Assembly (NCBI RefSeq): GCF_007846095.1
Contig: NZ_VOEI01000002.1
Coordinates: 496,001 to 560,000 of the forward strand
Origin: Mucilaginibacter achroorhodeus
GTDB taxonomy: Bacteria; Bacteroidota; Bacteroidia; Sphingobacteriales; Sphingobacteriaceae
Reading direction: 5' to 3'
Length of the DNA stretch: 64,000 bases
In this document: piece after piece, positions 18,913-27,883 of the stretch
How positions within the stretch are numbered: position 1 is the stretch's first letter
How the letters are laid out: every line of letters starts with the position of its first letter
Translations under genes and position numbers: made by a program
The notes under the pieces: model-generated
The model's database searches: none
Told to the model about the DNA's origin: nothing
What the model saw: only the letters and a program-made list of their open reading frames with translations

Positions 18913-19416
18913 TCAAACGTTTATCATTTTTCCCATAATGGATAAGAGCAGCACACGATCTTCTTTCGCTTCATCAAAACTCTCGCGAAGCATAGCCCTT
19001 ACCGCTTTTAACTTAAGCCTGGTTGCTATTAATTGCAAAACCTGAAACGCTGCTATTTCCATATTTTCGATACTTTGCATGTAAAAAAGAATATTCAGGT
19101 CCCTTATCTGTGTATCAATACTGTTTTTTTGAATCTTGTAAAATGCTTCCTCGGCCATATTAACAAATGCATCACATGCACCCATGTCGGGGTCACGTTC
19201 TATAATAATGTAGATAGCCTCAATTCGCATTATCTGGTTTCTGATATCGTACACATTCTCATCGATAGCAGCCTTTAAATCGTTAAAGTTTGCACTATCA
19301 GATACTTCTGAAAAACGCTCAACAAAGTGAGTTTTGGCCAGGTAAACTATATCGAGATAATCAACAAAAACCGACAGGAGTTTCTCCTGGCTTATACTGC
19401 TTAGGCGTGTTATCAT
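18913..19416 (-). CDS. DUF892-like (YciE-type) ferritin-fold protein
   Basis: A 167-residue all-helical protein whose layout follows the DUF892/YciE family. A first helix has DYLDIVYLAKTHF. Next comes a DLKAAIDENVYDIRNQIMRIE helix, then GACDAFVNMAEEAF where the family has KCDAM, then LNILFYMQSIENMEIAAFQ where the family typically has a VEHYEIA motif, and finally an acidic helix, ESFDEAKEDRVLL. Several His positions of the usual family are replaced here (Asn or Gln), while the Glu positions remain, so metal binding may be altered or lost. It ends 10 bp upstream of nothing but noncoding DNA on its 3' side and starts 10 bp after the acetyltransferase gene, inside the polysaccharide operon. Family assignment is from remembered pattern. 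Confidence 0.6.
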   Translation of the reverse strand: MITRLSSISQEKLLSVFVDYLDIVYLAKTHFVERFSEVSDSANFNDLKAAIDENVYDIRNQIMRIEAIYIIIERDPDMGACDAFVNMAEEAFYKIQKNSIDTQIRDLNILFYMQSIENMEIAAFQVLQLIATRLKLKAVRAMLRESFDEAKEDRVLLLSIMGKMINV

Positions 19417-19426
19417 ATAATGTCAA

Positions 19427-20020
19427 TTATGCACTTGTGTACAAACCGTTGTTCAACATTTCACCTTGTTTTTCAACAAGTTGGATCCGCTTAAAATTTG
19501 TAGGATTTACCTTGCCAATTATGGTTTTACCTACAATTTTTAAAGGATTACCATATGCAATGGAATTAGATGGAATTGACTTAGTTACTACAGTGCCTGC
19601 GCCAATGGTTACGTTGTTGCCTATTGATATGCCGCCTGTTATTACACAGTTTGCGCCAATATTAACGTGGTTACCAATTACGGGCGAATCATTTATATGG
19701 GCACTCTTATTACCTACAGTTGTACCCTGGCGGACCAATACATGGTTTCCTAACTTAGTTGCACCATTTATCACAACCTTGCTGCCATGTGCTAAATTAA
19801 AGCCGACACCAATTTCGGTTTCGCTGGGAATATCGATATCCCACAACCAAACTATTAATAACTGATATATTGCGAGCACCGGAAGGCCTAACAACCTCGC
19901 CAATAAAGATTTACGCGTTTTTACAGAATGAGCTACTCTAAACAGTACAACCGCTATTGTGGCTTTTCTGCTGCAACTATTTATTTTAATATCAAGCTTT
20001 ATGGTGTCTAACAATCGCAT
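19427..20020 (-). CDS. Serine O-acetyltransferase-like hexapeptide acyltransferase
   Basis: A roughly 197-residue left-handed beta-helix acetyltransferase. It resembles CysE and colanic-acid WcaB enzymes: helical N-terminus, then IDIPSETEIGVGFNLAHG, NHVLVRQGTTVGN, PVIGNHVNIGANCVITGG and NVTIGAGTVVTKSIPSNSIA. It probably acetylates a sugar of the polysaccharide. The frame is open to 20071, but the start at 20020 (MRLLDTIKLDIK) is preferred, because it gives the usual family N-terminus and begins 11 bp after the upstream stop instead of overlapping that gene. A role in cysteine synthesis is possible but unlikely in this operon. Confidence 0.8.
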   Translation of the reverse strand: MRLLDTIKLDIKINSCSRKATIAVVLFRVAHSVKTRKSLLARLLGLPVLAIYQLLIVWLWDIDIPSETEIGVGFNLAHGSKVVINGATKLGNHVLVRQGTTVGNKSAHINDSPVIGNHVNIGANCVITGGISIGNNVTIGAGTVVTKSIPSNSIAYGNPLKIVGKTIIGKVNPTNFKRIQLVEKQGEMLNNGLYTSA

Positions 20021-20031
20021 AATCAATAATA

Positions 20032-20811
20032 TTAAACTGTATAACCGTATTCTCTTATACACGGCAGCCAAAACTCACGATTGTGCTGTATCCAGCCATG
20101 AATACCAAATGGTAGTGTTGCACTTTTTTTATTGCTGAAAGGAAGTTCGCTTTCAATAAAATCCTCATATGCAGCACCAAACCAACGCGCCATTTCTAAT
20201 GGTGCTATGGTAAATGACGGTGAAAGTTTAGGAAAATGCTGTGTAAAAAACAGATCGTCGTAAAAGGGATTCTTGCGAAGCTTTCGTATAAAATGATAGA
20301 GATCAATATATATTTTAAACTTAGAAGTGATGTTGTAATAGGTATTCACTTTTTTTAAACCGAAACCTCCGTTGCCAAAATACTCGGGCCGGGTAAAGCC
20401 CGTTAGTTTTCTGATGGTTGTGTTTTTAAAATTGAATACAGGGTTGTAAATAACAGAGCCTACATAATCGTAACCCTTGGCGCACCACTTCTCCAATTGA
20501 TCGGTAAATACGAAGGCATCTAAATGGCATATAAGTATGAACTGAAAGGGTGAAAAACGCTTGTAAAAGACAGGGCTGCTTTGTAGAACACTAAATTGTT
20601 CGTACCCTTTCCAGGCAAACCTTTCAAATATTATCTTGCCTTTACCCGCGCAAAAATCTTCGTACCATTTAACATTAAGATCAACCGTTGTCATGAATGT
20701 TATAGGATATTTACCAAGAATTTTTAGCGTTTGTGCCAATGAAACTTGTTCAAGCGCTGTGGGCTTCTCCATATAAATTGGTATTACTACGGTTACCAGC
20801 TGCTTGATCAT
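20032..20811 (-). CDS. DUF5672-like putative glycosyltransferase
   Basis: A 259-residue soluble protein. The N-terminus LVTVVIPIYMEKP resembles a GT-A strand, and the block ILICHLDAFVFTDQLEKWC plus GYDYVGSVIYN is the DUF5672 hallmark, where the Asp-containing CHLDAFVF would hold the metal and donor. GNGGFGLKKV and EDFIESELPFSNKKSA follow. Proteins of this family occur in capsule and O-antigen loci and are thought to be glycosyltransferases. It lies 24 bp after the 20836 gene and overlaps the longest possible reading frame of the next acetyltransferase. The donor is unknown. Confidence 0.72.
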   Translation of the reverse strand: MIKQLVTVVIPIYMEKPTALEQVSLAQTLKILGKYPITFMTTVDLNVKWYEDFCAGKGKIIFERFAWKGYEQFSVLQSSPVFYKRFSPFQFILICHLDAFVFTDQLEKWCAKGYDYVGSVIYNPVFNFKNTTIRKLTGFTRPEYFGNGGFGLKKVNTYYNITSKFKIYIDLYHFIRKLRKNPFYDDLFFTQHFPKLSPSFTIAPLEMARWFGAAYEDFIESELPFSNKKSATLPFGIHGWIQHNREFWLPCIREYGYTV

Positions 20812-20835
20812 GATTAACGGATATTGATATGAAGA

Positions 20836-21327
20836 TTAATGACTGTTTTGCACCAGGCTGTAGCGATATCGTCTTCCGTCCTTGATCGTGGCCAACAAAT
20901 TTTTAGATTTCAGATCAGACAATACAGTAGAAAGATGTTTGATCAGCGGTTCTAATTGTAACTCGGGCTGTAGCAACATTAAATGGCTGGCTATTTCATC
21001 TTTAACGCCTGCATTTATCTTGCTAAGTACAAAAGCTATTTTTAAACTCAATGACAATTGCGGCCTGTAACTTTCCGGTATAACAAGTGGTTTATATCTT
21101 CCGGGAGTCTTTGCTACCTGCCTTTGATGCCCGATTGCAAGCAGTTCTGACGAAAGCCCCTCAAGCATACTGCTGGTTGCCTCCATACTTTCGAGATAGT
21201 TATCATTAATGGCAGATATTATTTCTTTTATGCGATGTATCTCGCGGACGTGATGTGTTATCTTGTTTTCTAAAAAACCGAGGACGTCTTTTTCCGTAAC
21301 ATGGGTCATACTTAATTGGATTAGCAA
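20836..21327 (-). CDS. Coiled-coil and winged-helix-like protein of unknown function
   Basis: A 163-residue protein. The first half is helical and acidic/basic-rich (FLENKITHHVREIHRIKEII), probably coiled coil. The second half (about 90-160) looks like a winged helix: DEIASHLMLLQPE, then LIKHLSTVLSDLKSKNLLAT and a beta-hairpin DGRRYRYSL. It could bind DNA or act as an adaptor. No signal peptide is present. Met7 at 21309 is an alternative start. It is encoded inside the polysaccharide operon, 50 bp after lhgO, where a regulator or scaffold would be unusual. No named family was recognised. Confidence 0.6.
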   Translation of the reverse strand: MLIQLSMTHVTEKDVLGFLENKITHHVREIHRIKEIISAINDNYLESMEATSSMLEGLSSELLAIGHQRQVAKTPGRYKPLVIPESYRPQLSLSLKIAFVLSKINAGVKDEIASHLMLLQPELQLEPLIKHLSTVLSDLKSKNLLATIKDGRRYRYSLVQNSH

Positions 21328-21377
21328 TATTTAATGAGGGGGCATTATGAACTGTCATTTAAAGGATGCAACAGTTT

Positions 21378-22583
21378 TCAATCTATTTCATTCAGTATAT
21401 ATCTGCCAATTGCTAAAGATGACGTAGCCGCCGGCGACGGTGAGTTAAGAACGTGAATTATAGAGCCTTTATTTAAAATCTTAAAATCATCAACCAGGCT
21501 GCCATCCCTGTGGCAGGCTTGCGCGCGCACACCGGCCCCGCCTTTTACCATATCGGCCTCAGTAATTTCGGGCACTAAAACTTGCAGTGCTTTTGTGAAA
21601 GCTGATTTTGACAATGAACGATGTATCTCGCCAATACTTGTTTTACCATATTTGCCCATCACTTTCCAAAAGCCCGGCCAGCTTAGGGTTTCCCAAGAAT
21701 CGCGTGCGTTAAAATCGCTGAACTTGTAGCCCTCGCGTTTAAAAGCTAAAACTGCATTTGGCCCTGCTTCAACCCCGCCACCTATCATACGAGTAAAGTG
21801 TACGCCCAAAAAAGGAAGATTGGGATCAGGCACCGGGTAAATAAGATTTTTAACTAAATATTGCTTTTCTTTTTTCAGTTCGTAATACTCGCCCCTAAAA
21901 GGAATGATCCTCAGATCATTTTCCGTCTCTGTATAATTAGCGATCCGGTCAGAAAACAACCCCGCGCAGCTTACCAACTTTTTAGTTGTATAACTACCGG
22001 CCGTTGTGACCACTTCATTGGTATCACTTTTCGATTCAACCTTTATAACACTTTCACCAAAGCGAGATTCTCCATCCAGTTTATGATAAAGATCAAGCAG
22101 GGTCAAAGCCATAGCAGGGTAATCAATAATACCTGTTTGCGGTACGTGTAATGCTTTTATGCCTGCGCAATGCGGTTCAATTTCTTTTATTTCTTCTTTT
22201 GAGATATACTTAACTCCTGTTAAACCATTCGCTATACCGCGCTCGTAAATGGAATGTAACCGATCAATTTCCTGCTCTTTGGTGGCTACGATGATTTTCC
22301 CGCATATGTCAAATGGGACACCGTATTCTTTGGCAAATTCTAAAAGACTTTTGTAACCCGCAATGCAGTTTTGCGCTTTTAAACTCCCGGGCTTATAATA
22401 GATGCCGCTATGGATAACACCACTGTTATGACCTGATTGATGCTGTGCTACTGTAGATTCTTTTTCGATGACAAGTACTTTAGCACTACGTTTTTTTAAT
22501 TTAAGTTGATATGCAACCGATAAGCCCACCAAACCAGCGCCAATAATTATATAGTCGTATTTAACAGAGTTTACGATATTCAT
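21378..22583 (-). CDS. lhgO: L-2-hydroxyglutarate oxidase (LhgO family FAD enzyme)
   Basis: A roughly 401-residue FAD-dependent oxidoreductase of the DAO superfamily. The dinucleotide motif YIIIGAGLVGLSVAYQL is followed by HNSGVIHSGIYYKPGSLKA, a strong LhgO mark. GVHFTRMIGGGVEAGPNAVLA, GGAGVRAQACHRDG and NSPSPAATSSLAIG complete the family pattern. It oxidises L-2-hydroxyglutarate to 2-oxoglutarate at the membrane quinone pool. The frame opens at 22625, but the start at 22583 (MNIVNSVKYDYIIIG) gives the usual short N-terminus. Its place between the priming transferase and a winged-helix gene within a polysaccharide operon is odd, so another 2-hydroxy acid substrate is possible. Confidence 0.85.
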   Translation of the reverse strand: MNIVNSVKYDYIIIGAGLVGLSVAYQLKLKKRSAKVLVIEKESTVAQHQSGHNSGVIHSGIYYKPGSLKAQNCIAGYKSLLEFAKEYGVPFDICGKIIVATKEQEIDRLHSIYERGIANGLTGVKYISKEEIKEIEPHCAGIKALHVPQTGIIDYPAMALTLLDLYHKLDGESRFGESVIKVESKSDTNEVVTTAGSYTTKKLVSCAGLFSDRIANYTETENDLRIIPFRGEYYELKKEKQYLVKNLIYPVPDPNLPFLGVHFTRMIGGGVEAGPNAVLAFKREGYKFSDFNARDSWETLSWPGFWKVMGKYGKTSIGEIHRSLSKSAFTKALQVLVPEITEADMVKGGAGVRAQACHRDGSLVDDFKILNKGSIIHVLNSPSPAATSSLAIGRYILNEID

Positions 22584-22697
22584 CTGGATAGAACTACTGG
22601 GTTTGCCCACAGCAGGATCGCACATTACGGGACGGACGCAAGTGCAATCGCTATGCTATGAACTTTGGGGTTATATATTGGTTGTTGGTTACGAAAA

Positions 22698-24074
22698 TTA
22701 GTAAGCTTTACTTTCGCCTTTAAAAATATTGAAACAGGTTTTGTATATGATCTGCACATCAAGTTTGGTAGACCAGTTTTCGATATACCAGATGTCGTGT
22801 TCTACCCGTTGTTCCATCAGATCCAGCGTTTGGGTTTCGCCCCTAAATCCGTTTACCTGTGCCCAGCCTGTTATGCCTGGTTTTAAGTAATGCCTAACCA
22901 TGTAGTTATTAATAAGCGCGCGGTACTCTTCTGTGTGTTTAAGCATATGGGGCCTTGGGCCAACAATGCTCATGTTACCAATCAAAACATTCCAAAACTG
23001 CGGCAACTCGTCAATACTGGTTTTGCGTAAAAATTTACCTATGGTAGTGATACGGCTATCGTTTTCGCGGGCTTGCAGAACATCGCCAAAGCTGTTTATC
23101 CGCATACTCCTGAACTTGTAACATTGAAATTGCTTTCCGTTCAAACCATTACGCATTTGCTTAAAGAACACATCACCCTTGCTTTCACAGATTATTAGCA
23201 AAGCAATTATGGGAAACAGCCAACTGAGAATAAATACTATAACCAACAAGCTAAAGACAATATCGAACAGGCGTTTTACCACTATGTTGTTGATATCCTC
23301 TAAAGGTTCTTTCCGAAGACTTAGAACTGGTATGTTACCTATATTTGTCAAAAATGGTGACTGAATGAACCTGTTATAATTATAGATCAGCTTTAGCCTT
23401 ATACCATACCGATCTGCTTCTTTTTGTAACTGAGCAGTAATTTCGGCATTTACGGTTGGTAATGATACGTACACCTCACTTAACCCCTTTTCTGCTGATT
23501 CTTTAAAAAAGTGACGGTAAGCAGATGCTTCATTTTCGTTTTCCCAATCTTTATGTCCGTCAATGGTCACCGCCTCAAACTGATGATGCATGGCATAACT
23601 ATTTAAGTAAGGTGCCAATTGCCTGTTTGATGAATAGAGCTCAAACAATGAAATCGTTTTTTTGGGCCCAAAAAACTTATTTACAAAAGGCTCGGTTATC
23701 ATGAAGAGGTAGCGGCTTACAATAAACGCCGAAAATAAAACTGTGATAAAGATCAACAGGAAATACCAAATATGTTCGGTACCTACAAAATTGGCGTATG
23801 CAAGAAATATAAATATCTGCATAAGCGTGCTTTGCACGGTTGCCCATACAACTCCCTTGAAATTATTAATCGGGTTTAATTGATACAGTTTAAACACTGT
23901 TGAGGTCATAACCCAAATAAGTATGATAACAAAATATGAATACTTCCAGTCGTTAAAACTGTTGCCACGTTGAATATCCGCGATATTTGAAGCAGTAAAA
24001 AAAGCCAGATTAAGTGCGATACAATCAGACACAAACAAAGCCAAACGAAGAAAATACAGGTACTTGTTTTGCAT
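22698..24074 (-). CDS. Undecaprenyl-phosphate sugar phosphotransferase (priming enzyme)
   Basis: A 458-residue membrane protein of the WcaJ/WbaP type (polyisoprenyl-phosphate hexose-1-phosphate transferase). Four hydrophobic N-terminal segments and a CoA-binding-like domain lead to a further membrane helix near residue 270 (VFSLLVIVFILSWLFPII). The catalytic sugar-transferase domain then shows QCYKFRSMR, TSIDELPQFWNVL, GNMSIVGPRPHM and KPGITGWAQVNGFRGET. It starts repeat-unit synthesis by loading a hexose phosphate on undecaprenyl phosphate. It is located 37 bp after the SDR gene in the right half of the locus. Glucose is the most common sugar for this type, but that is inference. Confidence 0.93.
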   Translation of the reverse strand: MQNKYLYFLRLALFVSDCIALNLAFFTASNIADIQRGNSFNDWKYSYFVIILIWVMTSTVFKLYQLNPINNFKGVVWATVQSTLMQIFIFLAYANFVGTEHIWYFLLIFITVLFSAFIVSRYLFMITEPFVNKFFGPKKTISLFELYSSNRQLAPYLNSYAMHHQFEAVTIDGHKDWENENEASAYRHFFKESAEKGLSEVYVSLPTVNAEITAQLQKEADRYGIRLKLIYNYNRFIQSPFLTNIGNIPVLSLRKEPLEDINNIVVKRLFDIVFSLLVIVFILSWLFPIIALLIICESKGDVFFKQMRNGLNGKQFQCYKFRSMRINSFGDVLQARENDSRITTIGKFLRKTSIDELPQFWNVLIGNMSIVGPRPHMLKHTEEYRALINNYMVRHYLKPGITGWAQVNGFRGETQTLDLMEQRVEHDIWYIENWSTKLDVQIIYKTCFNIFKGESKAY

Positions 24075-24111
24075 AAATTTAGCTTTAAGAATTATTGGTA
24101 GCAGATTAATT

Positions 24112-25104
24112 TTATGCAGATATATCTGCTTTAGCAGGCAAGCGGTAACTTCTGTATTTTACCAGCCATTTAATAGTTTCTGTGGTACCTTCGGCACGGG
24201 TGTAAGGCCCGTCGCCGGTTATTGCATAAAGGTCTTTCAAAGAAAATATGTTATCTGTCATCATATTTTGAAGTCTGAAACTTGTAAGAGGAAAACTGAT
24301 TTTAAGTTTTGATAAAGCATCACCAAACAATGCTGCTGCTTTTACGATAATAAAAGGGACTGATTTTACCCGGCCTTTACCAAGTTTTTCAGAGATCTCG
24401 TTTGCCCACTCTGATATTGGTGTTGGTTGCATGTCTCCCAGGTAAAATGTTTTGCTGTACACATCATCGGCGGCCATCAGTAACCGTATCTGGAAAACCG
24501 TATTACCTACGTAGCCGTAAGTTTTTGTGCATATTTTATTAAAATTTACAAATTTACCTTTGTAAACCACATCAAAAAAATCAATGTAAGGTATTTTAAA
24601 CCATGGGCCCCATATGGATGTGGGCCTAATGATTACCCATTTGTAGTTAGCATCTTTAATTTCATTAACCAGGCGTTCCCCTTCTACCTTACTTTCGCCA
24701 TACAATGTGTGAGGATTGAAGGTTTTATAATCTGCCGGTACATTACCGGGTTTACAAACGTACATTGAAGAGGCAAATACTATCTTTTTTAAGCGCGGTA
24801 ATTTTTCAGCTACCTTGATCACATTTTGTGTGCCTTCAACATTAGTGTGGTAATAATTTGATGTTTTACCATTAAGATCAGTTACCGCCGCGAGATGTAC
24901 AATAAAATGAGGATCAAATGCAAGAGCTGTTTTTTCCAACTCCTGATAATTTAAAATATCCAGCATTTCCCATTTAGATAAGTGATCATGATTTGCCGGT
25001 AGGGCAATATCAACACTAAGCACTTGAAAATTATCTTTGAGCAAATTGGTGATAAGGTTGGTGCCAATAAACCCCGAACCACCGGTTACTAATACCTTAA
25101 ACAT
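24112..25104 (-). CDS. NAD-dependent epimerase/dehydratase (extended SDR)
   Basis: A 330-residue SDR with the NAD-binding motif VLVTGGSGFIGTNL at the N-terminus, FIVHLAAVTDLNGKT, an FASSMYV active-site strand and LYGESK providing the catalytic Tyr and Lys. TSIWGPWFKIPYIDFF is typical of sugar epimerases. It overlaps the 3' end of the WcaF-like gene by 8 bp, so the two are coupled. The donor sugar cannot be told from the sequence; a 4-epimerase or reductase of a nucleotide sugar is likely. It lies just upstream of the priming transferase. Confidence 0.8.
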   Translation of the reverse strand: MFKVLVTGGSGFIGTNLITNLLKDNFQVLSVDIALPANHDHLSKWEMLDILNYQELEKTALAFDPHFIVHLAAVTDLNGKTSNYYHTNVEGTQNVIKVAEKLPRLKKIVFASSMYVCKPGNVPADYKTFNPHTLYGESKVEGERLVNEIKDANYKWVIIRPTSIWGPWFKIPYIDFFDVVYKGKFVNFNKICTKTYGYVGNTVFQIRLLMAADDVYSKTFYLGDMQPTPISEWANEISEKLGKGRVKSVPFIIVKAAALFGDALSKLKISFPLTSFRLQNMMTDNIFSLKDLYAITGDGPYTRAEGTTETIKWLVKYRSYRLPAKADISA

Positions 25105-25690
25105 TCAACAGATCTTTAGCGTTATTAAATTCGTTTGATGGAACAGGTATGCGGTCTTTTACCGGGCGGGCCGGGCATCCCACACATACTTTATTTGATG
25201 GAAGACTATGCAGTACTGTACTACGCGCGCCAACAATGGTTCCCTTACCTATGGATATCCCCGATGCCACGAAAACATCATTAGTGATCCAGCATTCGTC
25301 TTCGATAATGATAGGTTCGCAGAAAATATCAAATGTTGGCTTTGTATAAATGTGGCCGCCGGTGTTTAAGTAAACACGGTGCGCTATGGCAACATTGTTA
25401 CCTATGATGATCTCTCCTAATGTATAAAGCGTTGTATCATCGCCTATCCAGGTATTAGAACCAACGGTTAACTTCCAGGGATAAGTAATTTTAACCGATG
25501 GCCTGATAGAGGTATTATTGCCAATTTTGGCCCCAAATAGTCGCAGCAAAAACCGGCGCCAGCCAAAAAAAACCTGCGGTGATAATGCAAAAAAAGTACT
25601 CTGCACTAACCACCAAAGCTGTACTACTACCTTTGACCGACCGCGAAAATTTGACGGCACAGTAAATGAACTTAAATCTTGGTACTGCAT
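25097..25690 (-). CDS. WcaF-like polysaccharide acetyltransferase
   Basis: A 197-residue left-handed beta-helix acyltransferase close to colanic acid WcaF. Typical parts are the aromatic-rich N-terminal helix VVQLWWLVQSTFFALSPQVF, GWRRFLLRLFGAKIG, then hexapeptide turns IGNNTSIRPSVKITYPWKLT, TWIGDDTTLYT and the loop LNTGGHIYTKPTFD with the catalytic His. ISIGKGTIVGARSTVLHSLP and GCPARPVKDR end the domain. It transfers acetyl from acetyl-CoA to a sugar of the repeat unit. It lies 3 bp after the GT4 gene at 25694. Confidence 0.88.
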   Translation of the reverse strand: MQYQDLSSFTVPSNFRGRSKVVVQLWWLVQSTFFALSPQVFFGWRRFLLRLFGAKIGNNTSIRPSVKITYPWKLTVGSNTWIGDDTTLYTLGEIIIGNNVAIAHRVYLNTGGHIYTKPTFDIFCEPIIIEDECWITNDVFVASGISIGKGTIVGARSTVLHSLPSNKVCVGCPARPVKDRIPVPSNEFNNAKDLLNV

Positions 25691-25693
25691 GGT

Positions 25694-26866
25694 TTATATA
25701 AATAATTCTTGGTTAATTACAGGTTGAGATCGTTTGTGCAGCATGCGGTCATAAAATGCGGCATATAGGGGCATTAGGCTTTCCTGGTTAAATTTATTAC
25801 CTACTGCAACTGGGTCTTTGTCTTCAATTTCTCTGCTTAAAAAAGCTTTATGTATCTCAATTATTTGTGCATAGATTGATTCTATTTGATGCTTGCATAC
25901 CCATCCGCCATCAGGTACAATATCTTCCCATATGTAGACATTATCTGATATCAGCACCGGCAAACCAGATTGCAACGATTCTATAACCGCAATGCCGTAA
26001 TTCTCATTCATAGATGGCAGCACAAAGCAATCTGCCCCTGCGTAGGCGTCAGCTTTATCCTGCCCGCTTAAAAACCCACCGAAAATCACGTATTTCTCGA
26101 TCTGAAAATCTTTAACCAGAAATTTGATATAAGTTTCATAGCTTTCACTGCCTTTTCCGGCTATTAATATCCGCGTGTTATACGTCCATGATCGATCTAT
26201 AAACATTTGTACGGCTTTTAGCAACAGGTCAAGTCCCTTCTTATAGTCAACCCTTGACAAGAACAGCAACACAAAGTCTTTCTTACCTATCTTATGGCGT
26301 TCTCTGAATGCCTGTCTGTTCCCTTTGCCTTCGTAATTAATGGGCAATGGCAGTGTGTAAATGTTACCATTGGGCTCGTTGTAAGTTTGCAATAAATTGC
26401 CTTCGAGTTTTGAAGTACAGCAAATAGCAGCTGCGTTGCATATTACGGACTTTACAAACTTGCTGGCGAGGTGCTTTTTCAGTAACCGTTTCTTTTGCAA
26501 ATCAAACGGATCAAGCGAACCGTGCGGCCAAATCACATAGGGTATATTATTTCTATGTGCTTTATGAGCTGCTTTTATGGCTGTAGCTCCCCACACTTCA
26601 TGTATTATAACCAGGCTAAAGCGGCTAATATTTTTTGTCATCCAGTTATCTGCCCGCAACGAGTTACTGAACATATAGGGAAAAGATGGCGGAAACAAGT
26701 GCACCAGTTCATCAAGTTCACTGTCATACTCCTGGCCGTTTGAAACAAGCGAAAGCACCTCATTATCAAAGCCCAAGGCTTTTTCAATCCTTATGATAGA
26801 AAGTATAGCGGAATAAGTGCCTCCGAGCTTTTTATCAAATGCCCCGATAACATGCAGTATTTTCAT
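25694..26866 (-). CDS. GT4-family glycosyltransferase
   Basis: A 390-residue GT-B enzyme. N-terminal MKILHVIGAFDKKLGGTYS is the acceptor-side start. PYVIWPHGSLDPFDLQKKRL is typical of colanic-acid-like enzymes. The Glycos_transf_1 domain begins with FVLLFLSRVDYKKGLDLLL and ends in DCFVLPSMNENYGIAVIE, the EX7E-like donor site, and SGLPVLISDNV. It is cytoplasmic and adds one sugar. The gene sits 18 bp after another GT4 gene and 3 bp before the WcaF-like gene, so all three are in one operon. Confidence 0.88.
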   Translation of the reverse strand: MKILHVIGAFDKKLGGTYSAILSIIRIEKALGFDNEVLSLVSNGQEYDSELDELVHLFPPSFPYMFSNSLRADNWMTKNISRFSLVIIHEVWGATAIKAAHKAHRNNIPYVIWPHGSLDPFDLQKKRLLKKHLASKFVKSVICNAAAICCTSKLEGNLLQTYNEPNGNIYTLPLPINYEGKGNRQAFRERHKIGKKDFVLLFLSRVDYKKGLDLLLKAVQMFIDRSWTYNTRILIAGKGSESYETYIKFLVKDFQIEKYVIFGGFLSGQDKADAYAGADCFVLPSMNENYGIAVIESLQSGLPVLISDNVYIWEDIVPDGGWVCKHQIESIYAQIIEIHKAFLSREIEDKDPVAVGNKFNQESLMPLYAAFYDRMLHKRSQPVINQELFI

Positions 26867-26884
26867 AAATATTAAATGGTTTTA

Positions 26885-27874
26885 TTATAGGTCCTGATAA
26901 ATCTTGTGGTAAGCTTTTGCAACGGCATCCTTAGAAAACCTCCGGACATTTATAAGGCCGCTTGATATCAGTTTTGCGGTTAATTGTTTATCGTTGGCAA
27001 CCTGTTCAATACCGTTTCTTATTGATGCGATATCGTACGGATCAACGTAACAAGCACCATCCCCCGCTATTTCGGGCATTGATGAGCAGTTTGAACACAC
27101 TACGGGGGTCCCGGTTGCCTGTGCTTCTAAAACGGGCATACCAAAACCTTCAAGGGTAGAGACATAACACAGTAAGTCGGCCTGCTGATATTCGAGATAC
27201 AGATCATCAATACTCAGATCAGTTAAATTCCTGTATGTTATTTGTTTCTCTTTTAACTGTTTTTTCAGGTTATCAGTTAGTTTACCTATTATGGTTAATA
27301 CACAATCAAGCCCCTCTAAAGCATCCAGCAAACGGCTTATGTTTTTATTAAAAGCAGTACCAATTTGCAGCAATTGAATGGTTGATAAATTACATTTTGG
27401 TTTAACAACAGGTTTGTAAATGGCATCAATAAAATTGCTTATTACCGTAACCTTTGAATTTTCTACATTGATGTACTTCAACAGATCTCGTTTAGTGTTT
27501 TCTGACACTACGGTAACCTGGTGCGAAAATTTTACCGGCAGGTAGATCCAAAAAAGCCAGTATGTGAATTTGGCCGCCGGGCCTTTATTTAACATAAAAC
27601 CCAGATCGTGTATGGTAAGAATTCTTTTGCTAAACCAGGCGCCCAGTATCGTGTAATGCACATCACCGGTAACATGAATTATTTTTTTGTGATAATGCGT
27701 TATTGTGAACACGTTGCGCAAACGGTTAAGCAAACCCTTGCTGTAATGCGACAGCTGCCTGTTTATGATACTTACGTTTTGTTCTTTCAGATAAGAAGAC
27801 AAGCTGTAAAATAAATACTCAATGCTTACCTGCCCTTCAAACGGTTTCCTGAAAACTAATACCACTTGTTTCAT
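26885..27874 (-). CDS. GT4-family glycosyltransferase
   Basis: A 329-residue GT-B enzyme. It opens with KQVVLVFRKPFEGQVSIEYL, has RILTIHDLGFMLNKGP and VTVVSENTKRDLLKY in the N-terminal domain, and a C-terminal donor domain with LLQIGTAFNKNISRLLDALE, ADLLCYVSTLEGFGMPVLEA and TGTPVVCSNCSSMPEIAGDG. The Glu residues in the EGFGMPVLE block are the usual donor-binding pair. It is smaller than the neighbouring GT4 enzymes. It lies 9 bp after the WcaI-like gene. The sugar is unknown. Confidence 0.87.
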   Translation of the reverse strand: MKQVVLVFRKPFEGQVSIEYLFYSLSSYLKEQNVSIINRQLSHYSKGLLNRLRNVFTITHYHKKIIHVTGDVHYTILGAWFSKRILTIHDLGFMLNKGPAAKFTYWLFWIYLPVKFSHQVTVVSENTKRDLLKYINVENSKVTVISNFIDAIYKPVVKPKCNLSTIQLLQIGTAFNKNISRLLDALEGLDCVLTIIGKLTDNLKKQLKEKQITYRNLTDLSIDDLYLEYQQADLLCYVSTLEGFGMPVLEAQATGTPVVCSNCSSMPEIAGDGACYVDPYDIASIRNGIEQVANDKQLTAKLISSGLINVRRFSKDAVAKAYHKIYQDL

Positions 27875-27883
27875 ACCACTACC

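Noticed and set aside
19290..19865. Plus-strand 191-residue frame antisense to the acetyltransferase gene
   Set aside because: The hydrophobic translation arises from the hexapeptide repeats of the opposite strand.
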